64,000 nt of DNA from Hetaerina americana. Taxonomy: Eukaryota; Arthropoda; Insecta; Odonata; Calopterygidae. This document shows positions 21,519 to 32,083 of the stretch, piece by piece. Within the stretch, counting starts at the first letter, position 1; each line of letters begins with the position of its first letter. Position numbers and translations under genes: made by a program. Where the stretch lies: the NCBI GenBank assembly GCA_022747635.1, contig JAKTNV010000260.1:186001-250000 (forward strand). Reading direction: 5' to 3'. The notes below the pieces were generated by a model. The model saw only the letters and a list, made by a program, of their open reading frames with translations, did not search any database and was not told the origin of the DNA.

Positions 21519-22330
21519 GTGCTACTGTTTACCGTCATGGCCATGCCTAGTTATTCCCCGCTAAACCATTTCTCTCCCCATTTTGAGTCGACTTTACTAA
21601 GGGGTTCCACTACCCAAAATGATTTCGATCCTACTGTGCACTCCATTGAGCCTGCCACCGCAGCCTCTCCTACAGGGAATAATCCATTCACAAGCAACAC
21701 ATTGGGGAACCATGTCTATTTCATTCTGAACTTTAGCGGTGACGATGATGTGACGGTCGAAAAATTTTTAGAATGCTTAAAAATCACGAGGCACCTTAGC
21801 TCTTGGAATAAAACTTATGCTCTTTGCGTAACCCGTTTACACCTGCATGGGCCGGCGGCAGAATATGCTTTGGCCAATCCTCACATTCTAGAGTGTCTGA
21901 AAAGTTTTTCCAGAAACCCACGTAAGAAGTTCTTAGCTCGCGTTTCCCTCCTCTCCCTAGAACGGATGTTTTCAAATTGCGTTCAACTACTGGCGTCAGC
22001 AAAAGTTAATACAGTGCAGAACTCAAGAAGCGCTCGCTTTTTGCCCCAAAATAACTCTGCCGGTAGTAAACCCGCCTCGTACGAAGCTCCTATGCGGCCG
22101 AATGCTACAGCTAACACCTCAAATACCGGATACGCTGCAAAATGCTTTTCCTGTGGGTGTGCGGGCCACATAGCTCGCGATTGTCGCTCTAAAACTCGAG
22201 CTTGTTTTAACTGCGGAGCAAGGAGACATATTTCCCGAGACTGTCCCCCGCTATGCATCGGAATATGTTAGGAAGTTGGCCACCTTCCAATTAATTGTCC
22301 AGAGCGCTCAAACCGAATGGCCACGGGAAA
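21519..22330 (+). pseudogene. gag: gag of the RT-less Gypsy derivative
   Basis: An ATG at 21,519 (or the better candidate MAMPSY at 21,537) opens a frame to 22,271. The region HVYFILNFSGDDDVTVEKFLECLKITRHLS through RKKFLARVSLLSLERMFSNCVQ parallels the capsid of the 32,084 gag (HLIPSFNGDGAVSIEDFLNNLKLVSHLS... SLVSVERMFTSCLQ). The block that follows in that gag is missing, so the capsid C-terminal domain is deleted and linker sequence follows. Three CCHC knuckles close the protein. A TAG at 22,269-22,271 truncates the third knuckle in this copy but not in unit 2. Confidence 0.85.
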
Positions 22331-22920
22331 CGGGATGACCCCGACCAGCGGGTTGGGGAAGACCTCATCCTATCCATCACTCCAGTGAAAGGAATGACGA
22401 TTAGCGTGCAGATTATATGAAAATTACGTCACTTCCTTGTAGACACAGGCGCGGCGGTCATGATACTTCACGAAAGAGTGTTCCTTTTAGATACATTAGG
22501 AATAGCCCCATACGACCGCGCGTGAGTGAGAAGCGCCTCAGGTCATGCATTGATGACAAACGGTCAGAGTCGCGTACCTTTCTGTATAGACAATCGTGTT
22601 TACCCTCATGATGCTTTGGTAATAATCCTAGGGGACACACTCAATGAAGGCATATTTGGCTTGGATTTTATGAAAAAGTATCGTAGTTAGATTTATTTGA
22701 GAACAAGACCATTAAATTTGAACCTGACCACATGATGTCTTTAGAATCTGTTTGCAGTAAAGGTGAGGAAGTAGATTTCATTTCGTGCGAGAATCCCCCA
22801 TTAGGACCCTGCGAAGAGGCCGACACGGTGCAACACTGTTTCATAAACTGAATGACTTCGTGGAGAAAGGCGATGGGACGGGTTCAAGGAGTTCCCATTA
22901 GTCCGGCTACTTTTACGATG
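22331..22920 (+). pseudogene. Retroviral-type aspartic protease remnant
   Basis: LRHFLVDTGAAVMILHERVF carries the D-T-G catalytic triad of a retropepsin, and IFGLDFMKKY matches the second conserved block (ILGLDFMVKYG in the element at 33,540). TGA stops at 22,422 and after YDRA (about 22,523) break the frame. Beyond about 22,730 the linker becomes unreadable. Reverse transcriptase and RNase H are absent: the linker joins the integrase N-terminus at about 22,920. Confidence 0.8.
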
Positions 22921-24009
22921 AGGAAAATGTGCTATAGAAAGTTGACCCTTCGGAGATTGAACCAATTTTTATAATATGTGCACCCAAAAATATGCGGAAA
23001 TTCATTTTGACTCGTTGCCACGATAATTTCCTATCAGGAATCATCGCGGAATCGAGAAAATGGTGGAAATCGTCCAGCGACACTTCAACTGGAAAGGCTG
23101 TTATTCCGACACCCTCCAGTACGTTCAGCATTGCATCGAATGCCAAAAGAGCAAATTACGCGTGAATAATATTCCATTACAGCCACTGGTTGAAGCCGCC
23201 TACCCAATTGAGAAATTAGCTTTGGATATTGTTGGACCACTACCCCTATCCCTCCGAGTTAACCAATATCATTTAACTCGCCAATGTTATTTCACAAGAT
23301 ATGAAGCCCTTACGATTCCAGATCAATCGGCCAAAACAGTAGCAGGATTTTTTTGTCGAGCACATAATTTGCCGTCACGGTGTGCTTAAATATTTACTGG
23401 CAGACAGAGGTGCAAACTTCACTTCGGAACTAATGAAAAACGTTTGCAGGGAACTGAAAATAAAATCTATCTTCACTTCTCTCCATATAACCCCGCCTCA
23501 AATGGTCGTCTAGGGCATGCACACCATTCCTTTGCTTCCGTGACTCCCCATTATGCAGCCCAAGACCACTCTGATTGGGACGAACAACTGGGCTTCGCAT
23601 TGCTCACTTATCGAAACAGCAAGCACCAAGTGGTCAAGCACGGAAGTTAGTTTCCCGTTGGAGAGAACCCTCCAAAACAGTTAAATTTAGAAGCCCGGTT
23701 ACCGCAGACATAGAGGACCTGAAAGACGGAAGAAGTCTCCTAGCTCATATGCGTAACCTTTTACCCTCACCGCCAGATAATCCCTTACCCCTGTTTTTAG
23801 GTGACGGCATGGCACCACAAGACGCCGAGCAACCTCCAGCATACCCCTCTCCAAAAGAACCCGCTCGTGTCTCCTTATCACCATCCAACTTCGAAGGCCT
23901 TGAAGATTATATTGCAGTTCCAAGTCCTCCTTCTAATCTCTCTTTCCCCTATAATCTCCGACCGTTACCTAGTAGAGAACTTTCCTCTAATCCTAAAATC
24001 CATTCTTAA
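22921..24009 (+). pseudogene. Gypsy integrase with C-terminal tail, inactive
   Basis: The segment opens ICAPKNMRKFILTRCHDN, then gives VEIVQRHFNWKGCYSDTLQYVQHCIECQKSK, completing the HHCC zinc domain in two frames. The core has LALDIVGPLPLSLRVN and LLADRGANFTSEL-like sequence, then a two-base frame break and NGRLGHAHHS, where the catalytic Glu is Gly. The C-terminal tail (DIEDLKDGRSLLAHMRNLLPSPP ... NLRPLPSRELSSNPKIHS) ends at 24,009, as in the intact tail at 36,995. Unlike the copies at 1.9, 40.9 and 62.7 kb, this one keeps its own tail and has no LINE A insertion. Confidence 0.85.
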
Positions 24010-24064
24010 CCGGAAGAGGGATTGAGCCTGCCTGGAGCAATTGTACCCCAGAGGAGGAAAATAG

Positions 24065-24559
24065 TTGCCATTTTTGGAAGTGATGTGTCCGACTTGCAAG
24101 TGCGAGTACTCTCAGAGGCGGAGATGCAGTTTGGACACCGATGCAGAATGGTGTATCCAATTCACCCCCGAGTATGCGCCCATCCCTGGAAAGGATCTGC
24201 ACTTGGTGCCATCCCTGACCCAACCTTTGATGACCATGACCGCCTCCACATGGGAAGAAGATGCCCGATGCACGGAAGACGATGGACGCAATGTTGCTGC
24301 CGCGACCACAACCACCTGGCGGCCTCGACACCTGGAAGGACATCGATTGGCCCCTAATGCGCCCACCCAATTCGGTGATGCGACAAGTTACCTGCAACAG
24401 TTACTCCCTTTCTATCCCAAGGTCCCTTGCCGCACTCCCTTAGCACCCAGGAAATTCCCCGAGAGCCAGGAAACCTCTCCACCACACCCACCGCAAGCAC
24501 AATCGCAGGCAAAGAGCCGCAAACGCCGCCCGGAAACCGAAATTCAGAAGTGCCAATAA
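24065..24559 (+). CDS. Unrecognised 164-codon ORF after pol
   Basis: The frame starts 56 bases after the integrase stop, where the related element has its own accessory ORF. The product begins MPFLEVMCPTCKCEY with a CPTC pair, has a mixed acidic and Thr-rich centre, and ends in a Pro/Gln-rich and basic tail (QAQSQAKSRKRRPETEIQKCQ). I recognise no family. A second plus frame (24,022-24,357) and two minus frames overlap it; they are long because the region is GC-rich and may be shadows. Position and basic tail suggest a retroelement accessory product, but coding is not proven. There is no copy in unit 2, where LINE A replaces it. Confidence 0.35.
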   Translation: MPFLEVMCPTCKCEYSQRRRCSLDTDAEWCIQFTPEYAPIPGKDLHLVPSLTQPLMTMTASTWEEDARCTEDDGRNVAAATTTTWRPRHLEGHRLAPNAPTQFGDATSYLQQLLPFYPKVPCRTPLAPRKFPESQETSPPHPPQAQSQAKSRKRRPETEIQKCQ

Positions 24560-24990
24560 CTGTGTCACTAGTATGCTAGTCCTTCAACTTTATGACCTTC
24601 TTCTACGGCTGCATTGAGGAGTTAACCTGGTTCCTGGAGGAGAAGACCGGCTGGACAAGCGGACTCTGCATGCTCCTCGCTCTATTATTCCAGACGGTAT
24701 GTATAGTGCTCACGTGAATATTAGTGCAAGCTTTGAGGAAAGAGGAAAACAAAGATGGAGTGCTCCTTCATTTTAACCTTAGTCATATGTACTTATATTT
24801 TAATGTTTGCTGTAATTCTATGACTTTTTTTACGAACACTCAGGCTAAGAAAATGCCGACGTTACTGCATTAATGTAGTGCTACGAATTTCACAAGTGAA
24901 CAATGTGAAGATGAATGTTTATTTTAGTTATTATTTTTGTATGATTTTCATTCATTACTTTTGCCAATGTAATGTCATCCCCCCAAATGC
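24560..24990 (+). other. Region with a small membrane-peptide-like frame
   Basis: An ATG at 24,592 opens 42 codons ending in a hydrophobic stretch (TSGLCMLLALLFQTVCIVL), which could be an env leader peptide by position. The rest is AT-rich without genes. The TATATAAGG at about 25,001 could be a promoter or chance. Confidence 0.25.
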
Positions 24991-26393
24991 GCGATGCTAT
25001 ATAAGGCGAGACGCTACTGGAGCAGGACCCCCCCAGTTCGTCAGCCCACTTGCCAAGGTGCGCTGGGAGTAAAACTCCTCCTCAATCCACTCAAGAGCCT
25101 AACAAACCACCTATATACCAAACCCAAAGTCCTACAATCAAGCGCTCTTCTCCTGCCGATTAGCCCTACCAAACGGTCCCCACCAAACGAAAGCCCAGAA
25201 ACCAATCTGCCCAGCAATTCTCTCGAATTTCCACATGTAACCGCTTCACCTGCCTCTCCCCTTCCCCCTAGGATGACCAAAATGAGGAAACCCCATGTAA
25301 AGATGCAGACACTGAAGCTCAGCCCACTCCACCTCCTAAACCCCGTATCCCTCCCATTTTTCTCTGCGACATAACCAACTGGCAAATTAAATGCAATGAA
25401 ATCCGGCAAGCCTGCACAATTCCTCCTGTGGCAAATCTCATTCGCAATGAGATTCGAGTTCAATACCAAACCATCTCCGACTTCAGAGCTGTCACTAAAA
25501 AACTCACCTCCATTAACTACGCATACTATACAGGTACGTACCAACTTCAATCAAACAAAAATCCTCATTTTGTCCTTCGGGGAATACCCACAAATATCCC
25601 AAAAGAAGACATTGAAGAAGCTCTGGCGGACATTGGCTTCTCTGCGGAGAATACCTCTCAACTGCATTCCACCCGACCAAACTGTTTTCAGAGAGCAGAA
25701 AGGGCGCCAACCCTAATGCCGAGCTCCCACGAATCGTCCCCATCCCTCTCCTACCCTACCAAGTCCGACTCCAGGTCTCCTCCTGCTCTAAAGAATTTCT
25801 AGAGCTAAATTTGGTTCTCCACCTTAAGACTTCGGTGGAACCATACAGACCTCCACCTGAACCTCCACAGTGCCTAAGTTGCCAATGCAATGGGCACACC
25901 TACAAGACGTGCGGCCTCCCACCTCAATGCACCGAATGTGCTGGCATTCACCATTATAGAGAATGCCAGAAACACAAAACCTCCCCAGCCAAATGCGTAA
26001 ACTGTGGTGGTCCACACACAGCCAATTACAGAGGTTGCATTGATCACTGTGAACTTCTCTTCAAACTGTGCAACACTAGAGAAGCCCTACAACTACTTGG
26101 AGAAAAAACTTGGCATGAGAAAATAAGTTCACTCTCACATAAGGACACCGGTATGGACCCTAGCCCGCTGTCTACGAAGGAAAAAGGTACCCACCCCGCC
26201 AATACCACATTATGGGAGAGCACAATACGATGACAGCGACAAAGCAAATACCTCTGCCGACTCCCTCGATTGCATTTTAAAAAACCATAATACATCATCG
26301 TTGGATTTAGAAGCATTGAACAGCGTCTCTTGCCTGTCACTTTGCCCATTCCACATATTCCCGGAAATTACTTCTCATGGACTTTACTCCATT
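24991..26393 (+). pseudogene. LINE A ORF1 (Jockey Gag-like) joined to an ORF2 scrap
   Basis: Frames between 25,060 and 26,233 read PRIPPIFLCDITNWQIKCNEIRQAC, a Jockey ORF1 RRM-like segment (LTSINYAYYTGTYQLQSNKNPHFVLRGIP), then three zinc knuckles: CLSCQCNGHTYKTC, CTECAGIHHYREC and CVNCGGPHTANYRGC. After NTREALQL the sequence jumps at about 26,095 into the reverse transcriptase start (EKTWHEKISSLSHKD), deleting the ORF1 tail, the whole endonuclease and the rest of the linker. The RT scrap ends at 26,393 against an inverted LTR fragment. This is the only place in the window showing the 5' half of LINE A. Confidence 0.8.
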
Positions 26394-26505
26394 TGTTGCG
26401 TGGACATAGTAGGTTTGGGTTCGTGGAATCAAAGAGGGGCTTTCATTGCAAAACATTTATTGGACTTACTACACAAGGAGTCCGGCCCGGAAGGAAAGAG
26501 GAAGC
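26394..26505 (-). repeat. Inverted fragment of the Gypsy LTR 3' end
   Basis: This stretch is the reverse complement of 31,744-31,861, the end of the LTR belonging to the element at 31,597, with about 93 percent identity. Landmarks are GGGTTCGTGGAATCAAAGAG-like sequence and GGAGTCCGGCCCGGAAGGAA. It begins TGTTGCGTGGACA, the inverted LTR terminus, exactly where LINE A homology ends. It ends where LINE B begins. Confidence 0.85.
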
Positions 26506-26702
26506 GCAGAGACAACAGCAGGTTCGGCCTCCGTAAGAGATTTCCACAACCTTTAGTGTCTTCAGTCACTGTTCTGCTTTGCTAATAGAGCAGTTTCTTG
26601 CAAGGGCTCTTGCGTAGCCCTTACACTGCGCCTTTCCAGCCTCCAAGGCTACTAAGGCGGGAAGAATTCTTCTGCGTTTTCAGTCGTTTGATTTATTCCC
26701 GC

Positions 26703-29453
26703 TCAGAGCAGCCTTGGCTTCTTCTTTGCCGGAAGGGTGTCTTGCTCGTCTTGGGATGCTATGGGGCGCTTGTAGCGGTCCCATGGCCAGACCCTTATGT
26801 CGCCAACCCGGAGAATTACTTTTACTTCCGCTTCTGCCGCTTTTATGAAGAATTTTCCAGATATTCTAGGCAGAAGGACGTCCAGGGTTTCCAGCTATTC
26901 GTCTTCGTGCATCTCGGAAACGCGGGCGTAACGACCGCGTGCCATGATGTAACGAAGAGCAGAATTCTGCACCACCTGAATTTGAGCGAGACTCGTTCGC
27001 GACACTCCTGACCATACCGGAGCAGCGTACGTGATGACAGGCAGCACGCACGCTTGGTACAGTCTACGCTTCGTGTCCATACTCAGGACCGGCGGGCGGA
27101 TAATCGGCCGGAGCCGATTAAGCGCCGCGAATGCCTTTCTACGTAAACGAAGCGCTTGGGCGTTGCAAAGGAGTTTCCGGTCCATCAGCACTCCGAGGTA
27201 GGTAACTTCGGATTCCAACGGTAGGGCGACTCCATTCACAGTTAGGTTCACTCCTGGCAGCCGAACATTTCCCGGATGGAAGATGATCGCCTTCGTTTTC
27301 TGTGAGTTAACAGCAAAGCGCCATCGGCGGTACCATTCTAGGAGATCCGCCACAGCGCTCTTCAGTCTTCGCACCGCGGTCACCTTCTGCCAGGAGCAGC
27401 ACAGGAGGGCCGTATCGTCGGCATAGAGAGACAGGATCTCGAGGTTCCCACGTGGAGTTGGAATGTCGTGGGAGTAGATATTGTAAAGCAGTGGTCCGAG
27501 GACTGATCCCTGGGGCACGCCGGCGGAGATCCGACGCACCCCTGAATTCGCCCCGAGCCATTGCACGGTGAACGTCCTGTCTCTCAAATAGGAGTGAACC
27601 ATCCGAACAATCCAAGGTCGGAAATGGAGTCGTCTCATCGTCAACAAGAGAGCCGGATGCCAGACGCGATCGAACGCCTTACTGACGTCGAAGAAGGCCC
27701 CAGCAACCGCCCTATTCCTGTTGAAGCTGTCCGTGATGAAATCCGCCGCTCGCACCAGCCGATGGACTGTGGAAGGCTGCGCACGGAAACCAAACTGCTC
27801 CTCCGGGAGGATGTCATTCTCCCGGACGAAATCAGTCAGCGGCCGTTGCAGCAGTCGCTCGAATATCTTACCGAAGCCGTCGAGCAAGGAGATAGGCCGG
27901 AATTCTCCGGGACCCACCTCCAATTTCTGCGACTTTGGCCGGCAGACGATTCTCGCTCTTCTCCAAGTGGTCGGGAAGTAGAAAATCCTGACACAGCCAT
28001 TTAAGAGCTTTGTCAGGGACCTCACCGCCGCCTTTGGAAGCTCCCGAAAGACCACATTGGGAATGTTGTCGCTTCCAGGGGCCTTCCTCGTGCGGAGGCG
28101 ACGTATTGCCTCTTTGACGTCCTTCTCGTCGAATCTCGGAATTTCCGAGGCGTCTTTCAGATCGGCGTCTCCGGCTCTTTCAAACGCCTCGATTTCTTCT
28201 TCAATCTCGGCAGAAGCGGAATTCCCAGGATTGGGTGAAAAGCTGCAGACCAAGTGATCAGCGAGCAGTTCCGCCTTCTCCATGGGAGATCGTGCCTCCC
28301 TGTCTCCGTCGGTAATAATCGGGTCCTGTCTTTGAGGGGCCCGCAGCCTGCGGCATATCTTCCACACCGACGGCAGGTCCTCGTTGCCGTGTTCCGAAAG
28401 GAGCTCCTCCCGCAGGTGCGCCTCCCAGTGGTCATATCGGACCTCCCGGAGGGCATCCTGTACCGCTACTTTGAGCTCTGAGAGCTGCCTTCTCACATCC
28501 GCTGTACGATATTCCTGCCATTGGCGCCGCACGTTGTTTCGCCGCGCAATGAGGCCTCTAACCGCCGCTGGAAGTGGAACCCGAAGATACGAGTTCCGTT
28601 GTTCCTTAAGCGGTATCGAGGCCTTCATTGCGCCGTCTATTGCAGAGGTGAGGTGGCTGACCATTTGATCGGCCATCTCCGGTGAAGTCGGCTCCAGTGG
28701 CTCTCTTGGCAGCTCCTCAGCGATGACGTTGCGGAAACTGCTCCAGTCGGCCGACGACAGATCCAATCGCCGGGTGGAAGACAGCACTGAGATTTGGCTC
28801 CCCACTGCCAGGATGATCGGGTTGTGGTCCGACGACAGTTCCACGCATGTGTACAAACTCAGGGACGTCCTTACATTGTGAGCAATCGCAATGTCTAAAA
28901 CGTCCCCTCGTTCGTGCGTGGGTATCGCCGGTCCTAAGATGGTTAGGCCTTTTGCATCTGCTAGCTGACGCAGGGATTCTCCTCTCGGGTTCGAGGACCG
29001 TGAATTCCAAGTAGGATGCTTGGCATTTAGGTCCCCCAAGATGACCGATGGTCCGCTGTCCCCCGGAAGGTACTGGATGAGATCCGGATCCCAAGGTTTC
29101 CCGGGTGGGAAATACAGAGATGGGACCCGGAGCCATCCTCCTCTTGTCCGTACGTCCACCGAAACAGCCTCCGCATGCGGGTGAGAAATCTCTCGACATG
29201 CTCGGTGCCCGATGGACCTGTGGACGAGGATGGCCGCACCTCCTGAGGTTCTAAGTTGTGGGCGCCTGACATCCCTGTACGCCCTATAGATGGTCCAGCC
29301 AGGTAACCTCCAGGCGTCCGTTGGCCGAAGGTGCGTCTCATTGACAGCGGCGACTATGGCTCCCTTCTCCTGGAGGAACGCCCGTAATTCCTCGCGTCGG
29401 CGAAGAATTCCGTTGGCGTTCCATTGCGCAAGCAGGACGGGTCGTTCAGCCAT
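26703..29453 (-). pseudogene. LINE B ORF2: APE endonuclease and reverse transcriptase
   Basis: The product starts MAERPVLLAQWNANGILRRREELRAFL, an APE endonuclease with NETHL, VILGDLNAKHPTWNS, GDVLDIAI and LSSDHNPI motifs (residues about 1-220). The RT lies at about residues 430-740, with FRPISLLDGFGKIFE, FFDVSKAFDRVWH (motif A), GVPQGSVLGPLLYNIYSHDIP (motif B), YADDTALL (motif C) and VTYLGVLMDRKL. A stop at 26,895-26,897 ends the open frame after 852 codons. The same frame then continues 63 codons to 26,703, so the tail is cut relative to what appears to be the full protein of about 915. All catalytic residues I can check are present. Start chosen at the ATG that overlaps the ORF1 stop. Confidence 0.9.
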
Positions 29454-31391
29454 GGTTGGTTGAATTTCCGATCCTGCTGCGCACCAGCTCTTCCAGGAGT
29501 GAGAGGAGAAGTTTGCCCTGCGTCGAGGTGACGAGTTTCTTCAAGGTGCATGCAATAACGGCAATGGTCTGCCATAATTCCTGGTCCTCTCTGTCTGGTG
29601 TCAGCGAGGACTCTGCGGAAACTGGAGACTTATCAGTTGATGTCCGCTCTCTCCGTTTTTCCAGTTTCTGGCTTGGTTTTTCGCCTTCTTCACTTGCCGT
29701 TCGGAGGGTGTTCCCAAGCGCCCTCTGGGTTGGCATCGTAATGGCTTTTCCTTCTTTCCCGGTGGTGATCGGGGATTTCTTATTCTGCTTCTTTTTCTCC
29801 TTCTTCCCTTCGGAAGAAAAAGGAAGGGTCGCTTCCTTCGGAGGGAGGCTGTCGGGGGGTGACGAGTTCCCCTTGTTGGCCTCTCCTACGGCTGGCGCTG
29901 GTGGTGGTTCTCGGACCGCCTCAGCATCCCTGGGTGGATCTGTGATATCCACCTCCATGTTCCCCTCTTCTCCGGAGAGAGCCTGAACCTTGTCCTGAGA
30001 AGGGCCCTTCAGGATTGCTCCGTAGGTTGTAGCGTGATCGACTTGTCGGAATGGTTTTTTTCCCGGTTCCGCTGCCGGTTTCTTGGGCGCCTGCTTCCCT
30101 GGTGCTGGCTTGCGTGCATTGGCGTGTTGTCGCCGCTCAACCTCCTGAAAGGCGGGACACCGGCGAGAGACGGCCGCATGAGGTCCTCCGCAGTTCGCAC
30201 AGATGGCATCATCTCCCCTTCCTCGGGAGCATTCCTTGACTGCGTGTGCTCCAGCACAGCGCATGCAGCGTTTCGCACACCAGCAAGCTATGCCGATGTG
30301 TCCAAACCGCATGCAGTTGCTGCACTGGAGTGGACCTCTGTCTCCACGGTAACGCTCCACAGTGACGTAGCGGTGGCAGAGCTGGCGGATGTCCCCGGGG
30401 GCGATGGCCGATGGAGTCTTTACCACGTTCGCTACGTGGCGATCTATGGGGACCGGTTTTCCGTCCTCCGTGACCGTAAGGCGACGTACGCTACGAATTT
30501 CGTATCCGAGGGATCTGAGTCCCTCGGATACCTTTTCGACTGCTATCCATCGAGAGATACCCTTGATGAACATTTCATCCCTGGCACCCTTTCAATGGGC
30601 TGCGAGTGGTGTTGGATTTTCTTGCTCTGCAGCAAGGAGAGTGCCTTTTCATGCCCCTCTCTGTTGGAGGTGATGATCCGGATTAAAGCTCTTCGAACTT
30701 CCAAGCTGAAAGCATCACCTATGTCGCCCGACAGCTGGTCAATCAGTCCCTAGACGTCGGTGACCCCATAGACGACGATAGGCGGTGGTCGCAGCGTCTT
30801 AGGTTCCGGTGCCGGTAGAGGTGTGGCTTCCGGGACGGCTGCGTCGTTCGTCAGAAGCAGTTTCCTTTTCTTCCTCTTGGAAGAAACCAAGGTAAATCCG
30901 TCGTCGCCTTCCCCCTCCTCTGTGCTCAGCGCACGCTCCGCCCTATCGTCTCCTTGAAGATTCGGCATCCGCGTAACCGCGGAATCTTCTGGCTTCTGGT
31001 TCCTTCCAGATGCCTTCTTTCGCTTGACGCCGCCTGCGGTGTCCTTCACCACCTGGCCCTGTAAAAGGCCGAGGTCTGCTGTTGCCTCCGTTGTCCCGCT
31101 TCGGGCCTTCGTCTCCTCCAAGCACTGCGACGGGCTGAGAGCCAAGGCTTCAACACCTGATGATGAATTTGCCGAAGGCTTAGATACCCCCGGCAAAACA
31201 GCTGGAGGTTCTTTGCCTTGCGGACGATTATTCCCACGCTGTGTAATTCCCTTCGTGGACATGAAGTCTCCGAAGGAGTTGGCACGACGGTGCGTCTTCC
31301 TCCTCACCTGGACCACCGGAAAAGCAGAGTTGCTAGAAGATATCCGAAGAAAGTAGTAGGCTCTCGTCTGATGTCTCCTTGATTCTGGCAA
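29446..31391 (-). pseudogene. LINE B ORF1: Jockey Gag-like RNA-binding protein
   Basis: The N-terminal part (31,391-30,750) is Lys/Glu-rich and ends PPPIVVYGVTDV at a stop. The same frame continues with GLIDQLSGDIGDAFSLEVRRALIRIIT, the RRM-like domain of Jockey ORF1, then shifts frame near 30,580. The C-terminal part (30,573-29,446, 375 codons) has three zinc knuckles (CSNCMRFGHIGIAC, CMRCAGAHAVKEC, CANCGGPHAAVSRRC), a basic Lys/Pro-rich linker and a hydrophobic C-terminal helix. It binds the element's RNA in this family. It overlaps ORF2 by eight bases (ATGGCTGA), an arrangement typical of Jockey elements that reinitiate on ORF2. Confidence 0.85.
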
Positions 31392-31596
31392 TCAAGTTGG
31401 GGCGCTCGGGGTTAATATATGAATTCCCGGGTACAAAGACCGGGCGCCGAACTCCGTATCATTAGCGGAAGGGGAGAGAGCAGGTTAACCTCGGTAGTGC
31501 GTGACTGTGTCCAGCCACTGTTCGCCAAATTTGCTATCGCGGATTCGGCGAAAAGGACACTAGCTCGCATGAGTCCTTCTAGATGTCCGAGCATCA

Positions 31597-31861
31597 TGTC
31601 CTCGCGACATTATGTATTGAGACTGCCATCTACTTGGCTTTTCCGAAACATCAGAACTAGCATCATGTCCCCGCGACATCACCCCGGCTTTGAAATCAAA
31701 CTGTGAGCCCCTTAGAAGTCAACCTTGCTTTCTCCGCGTTTGACTCTACGCTTCCTCTTTCCTTCCGGGCCGGACTCCTTGTGTAGTAAGTCCAATAAAT
31801 GTATAGCAAGGAAAGCCCCTCTTTGATTCCACGAACCCAACCCTACTATGTCCACGCGACA
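31597..31861 (+). repeat. 5' LTR of the best-preserved Gypsy element
   Basis: The LTR ends TGTCCACGCGACA at 31,861, four bases before the primer site. Candidate starts are TGTCCTCGCGACA at 31,597 and TGTCCCCGCGACA at 31,666; both sit in an AGCATCATGTCCNCGCGACAT direct repeat. A polyadenylation signal AATAAA is at 31,794-31,799. No TATA box is obvious. The matching 3' LTR is missing because env is cut at 40,024. Confidence 0.65.
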
Positions 31862-31864
31862 TAT

Positions 31865-31881
31865 TGGTGTCAGGTGTGGGG
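31865..31881 (+). other. Primer-binding site, tRNA-Leu type
   Basis: TGGTGTCAGGTGTGGGG. It matches the sites at 8,718 and 21,289 except for one base each. A 200-base leader follows before gag. Confidence 0.65.
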
Positions 31882-32083
31882 TGGCGGAGTCATGGAGCGG
31901 CTTATTTAAATGCAACTTGCCTTCCGTCCATCATGCTTCATTCGTTTGATTGAATTTCGATTTAAGAAGTAGTTACGCGTAATGCCAAAAGGAAACTAAC
32001 CCCATTTTTTTTAACGAGAATCGGTTATATTGCTAACATATGGCGAATGAATTTTGTCCTAGCCGTATTGTCTTTAAATCATA

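Larger units (their letters stand above)
26506..31590 (-). mobile_element. LINE B, near-complete Jockey-type non-LTR retrotransposon
   Basis: About 5.1 kb with a 5' UTR (about 31,392-31,590), ORF1, an overlapping ORF2 and a 3' UTR of about 200 bp. It is GC-rich and far less decayed than its neighbours. ORF1 has one stop and one frame change; ORF2 has one premature stop near its end. The plus-strand image of a poly(A) tail (poly-T near 26,506) is not evident, and target duplications are not evident either. It occurs once in this window. Confidence 0.85.

Noticed and set aside
28157..29199. Several overlapping ORFs across LINE B
   Set aside because: Shadows of the GC-rich ORF2; only the frame with endonuclease and RT motifs is supported.
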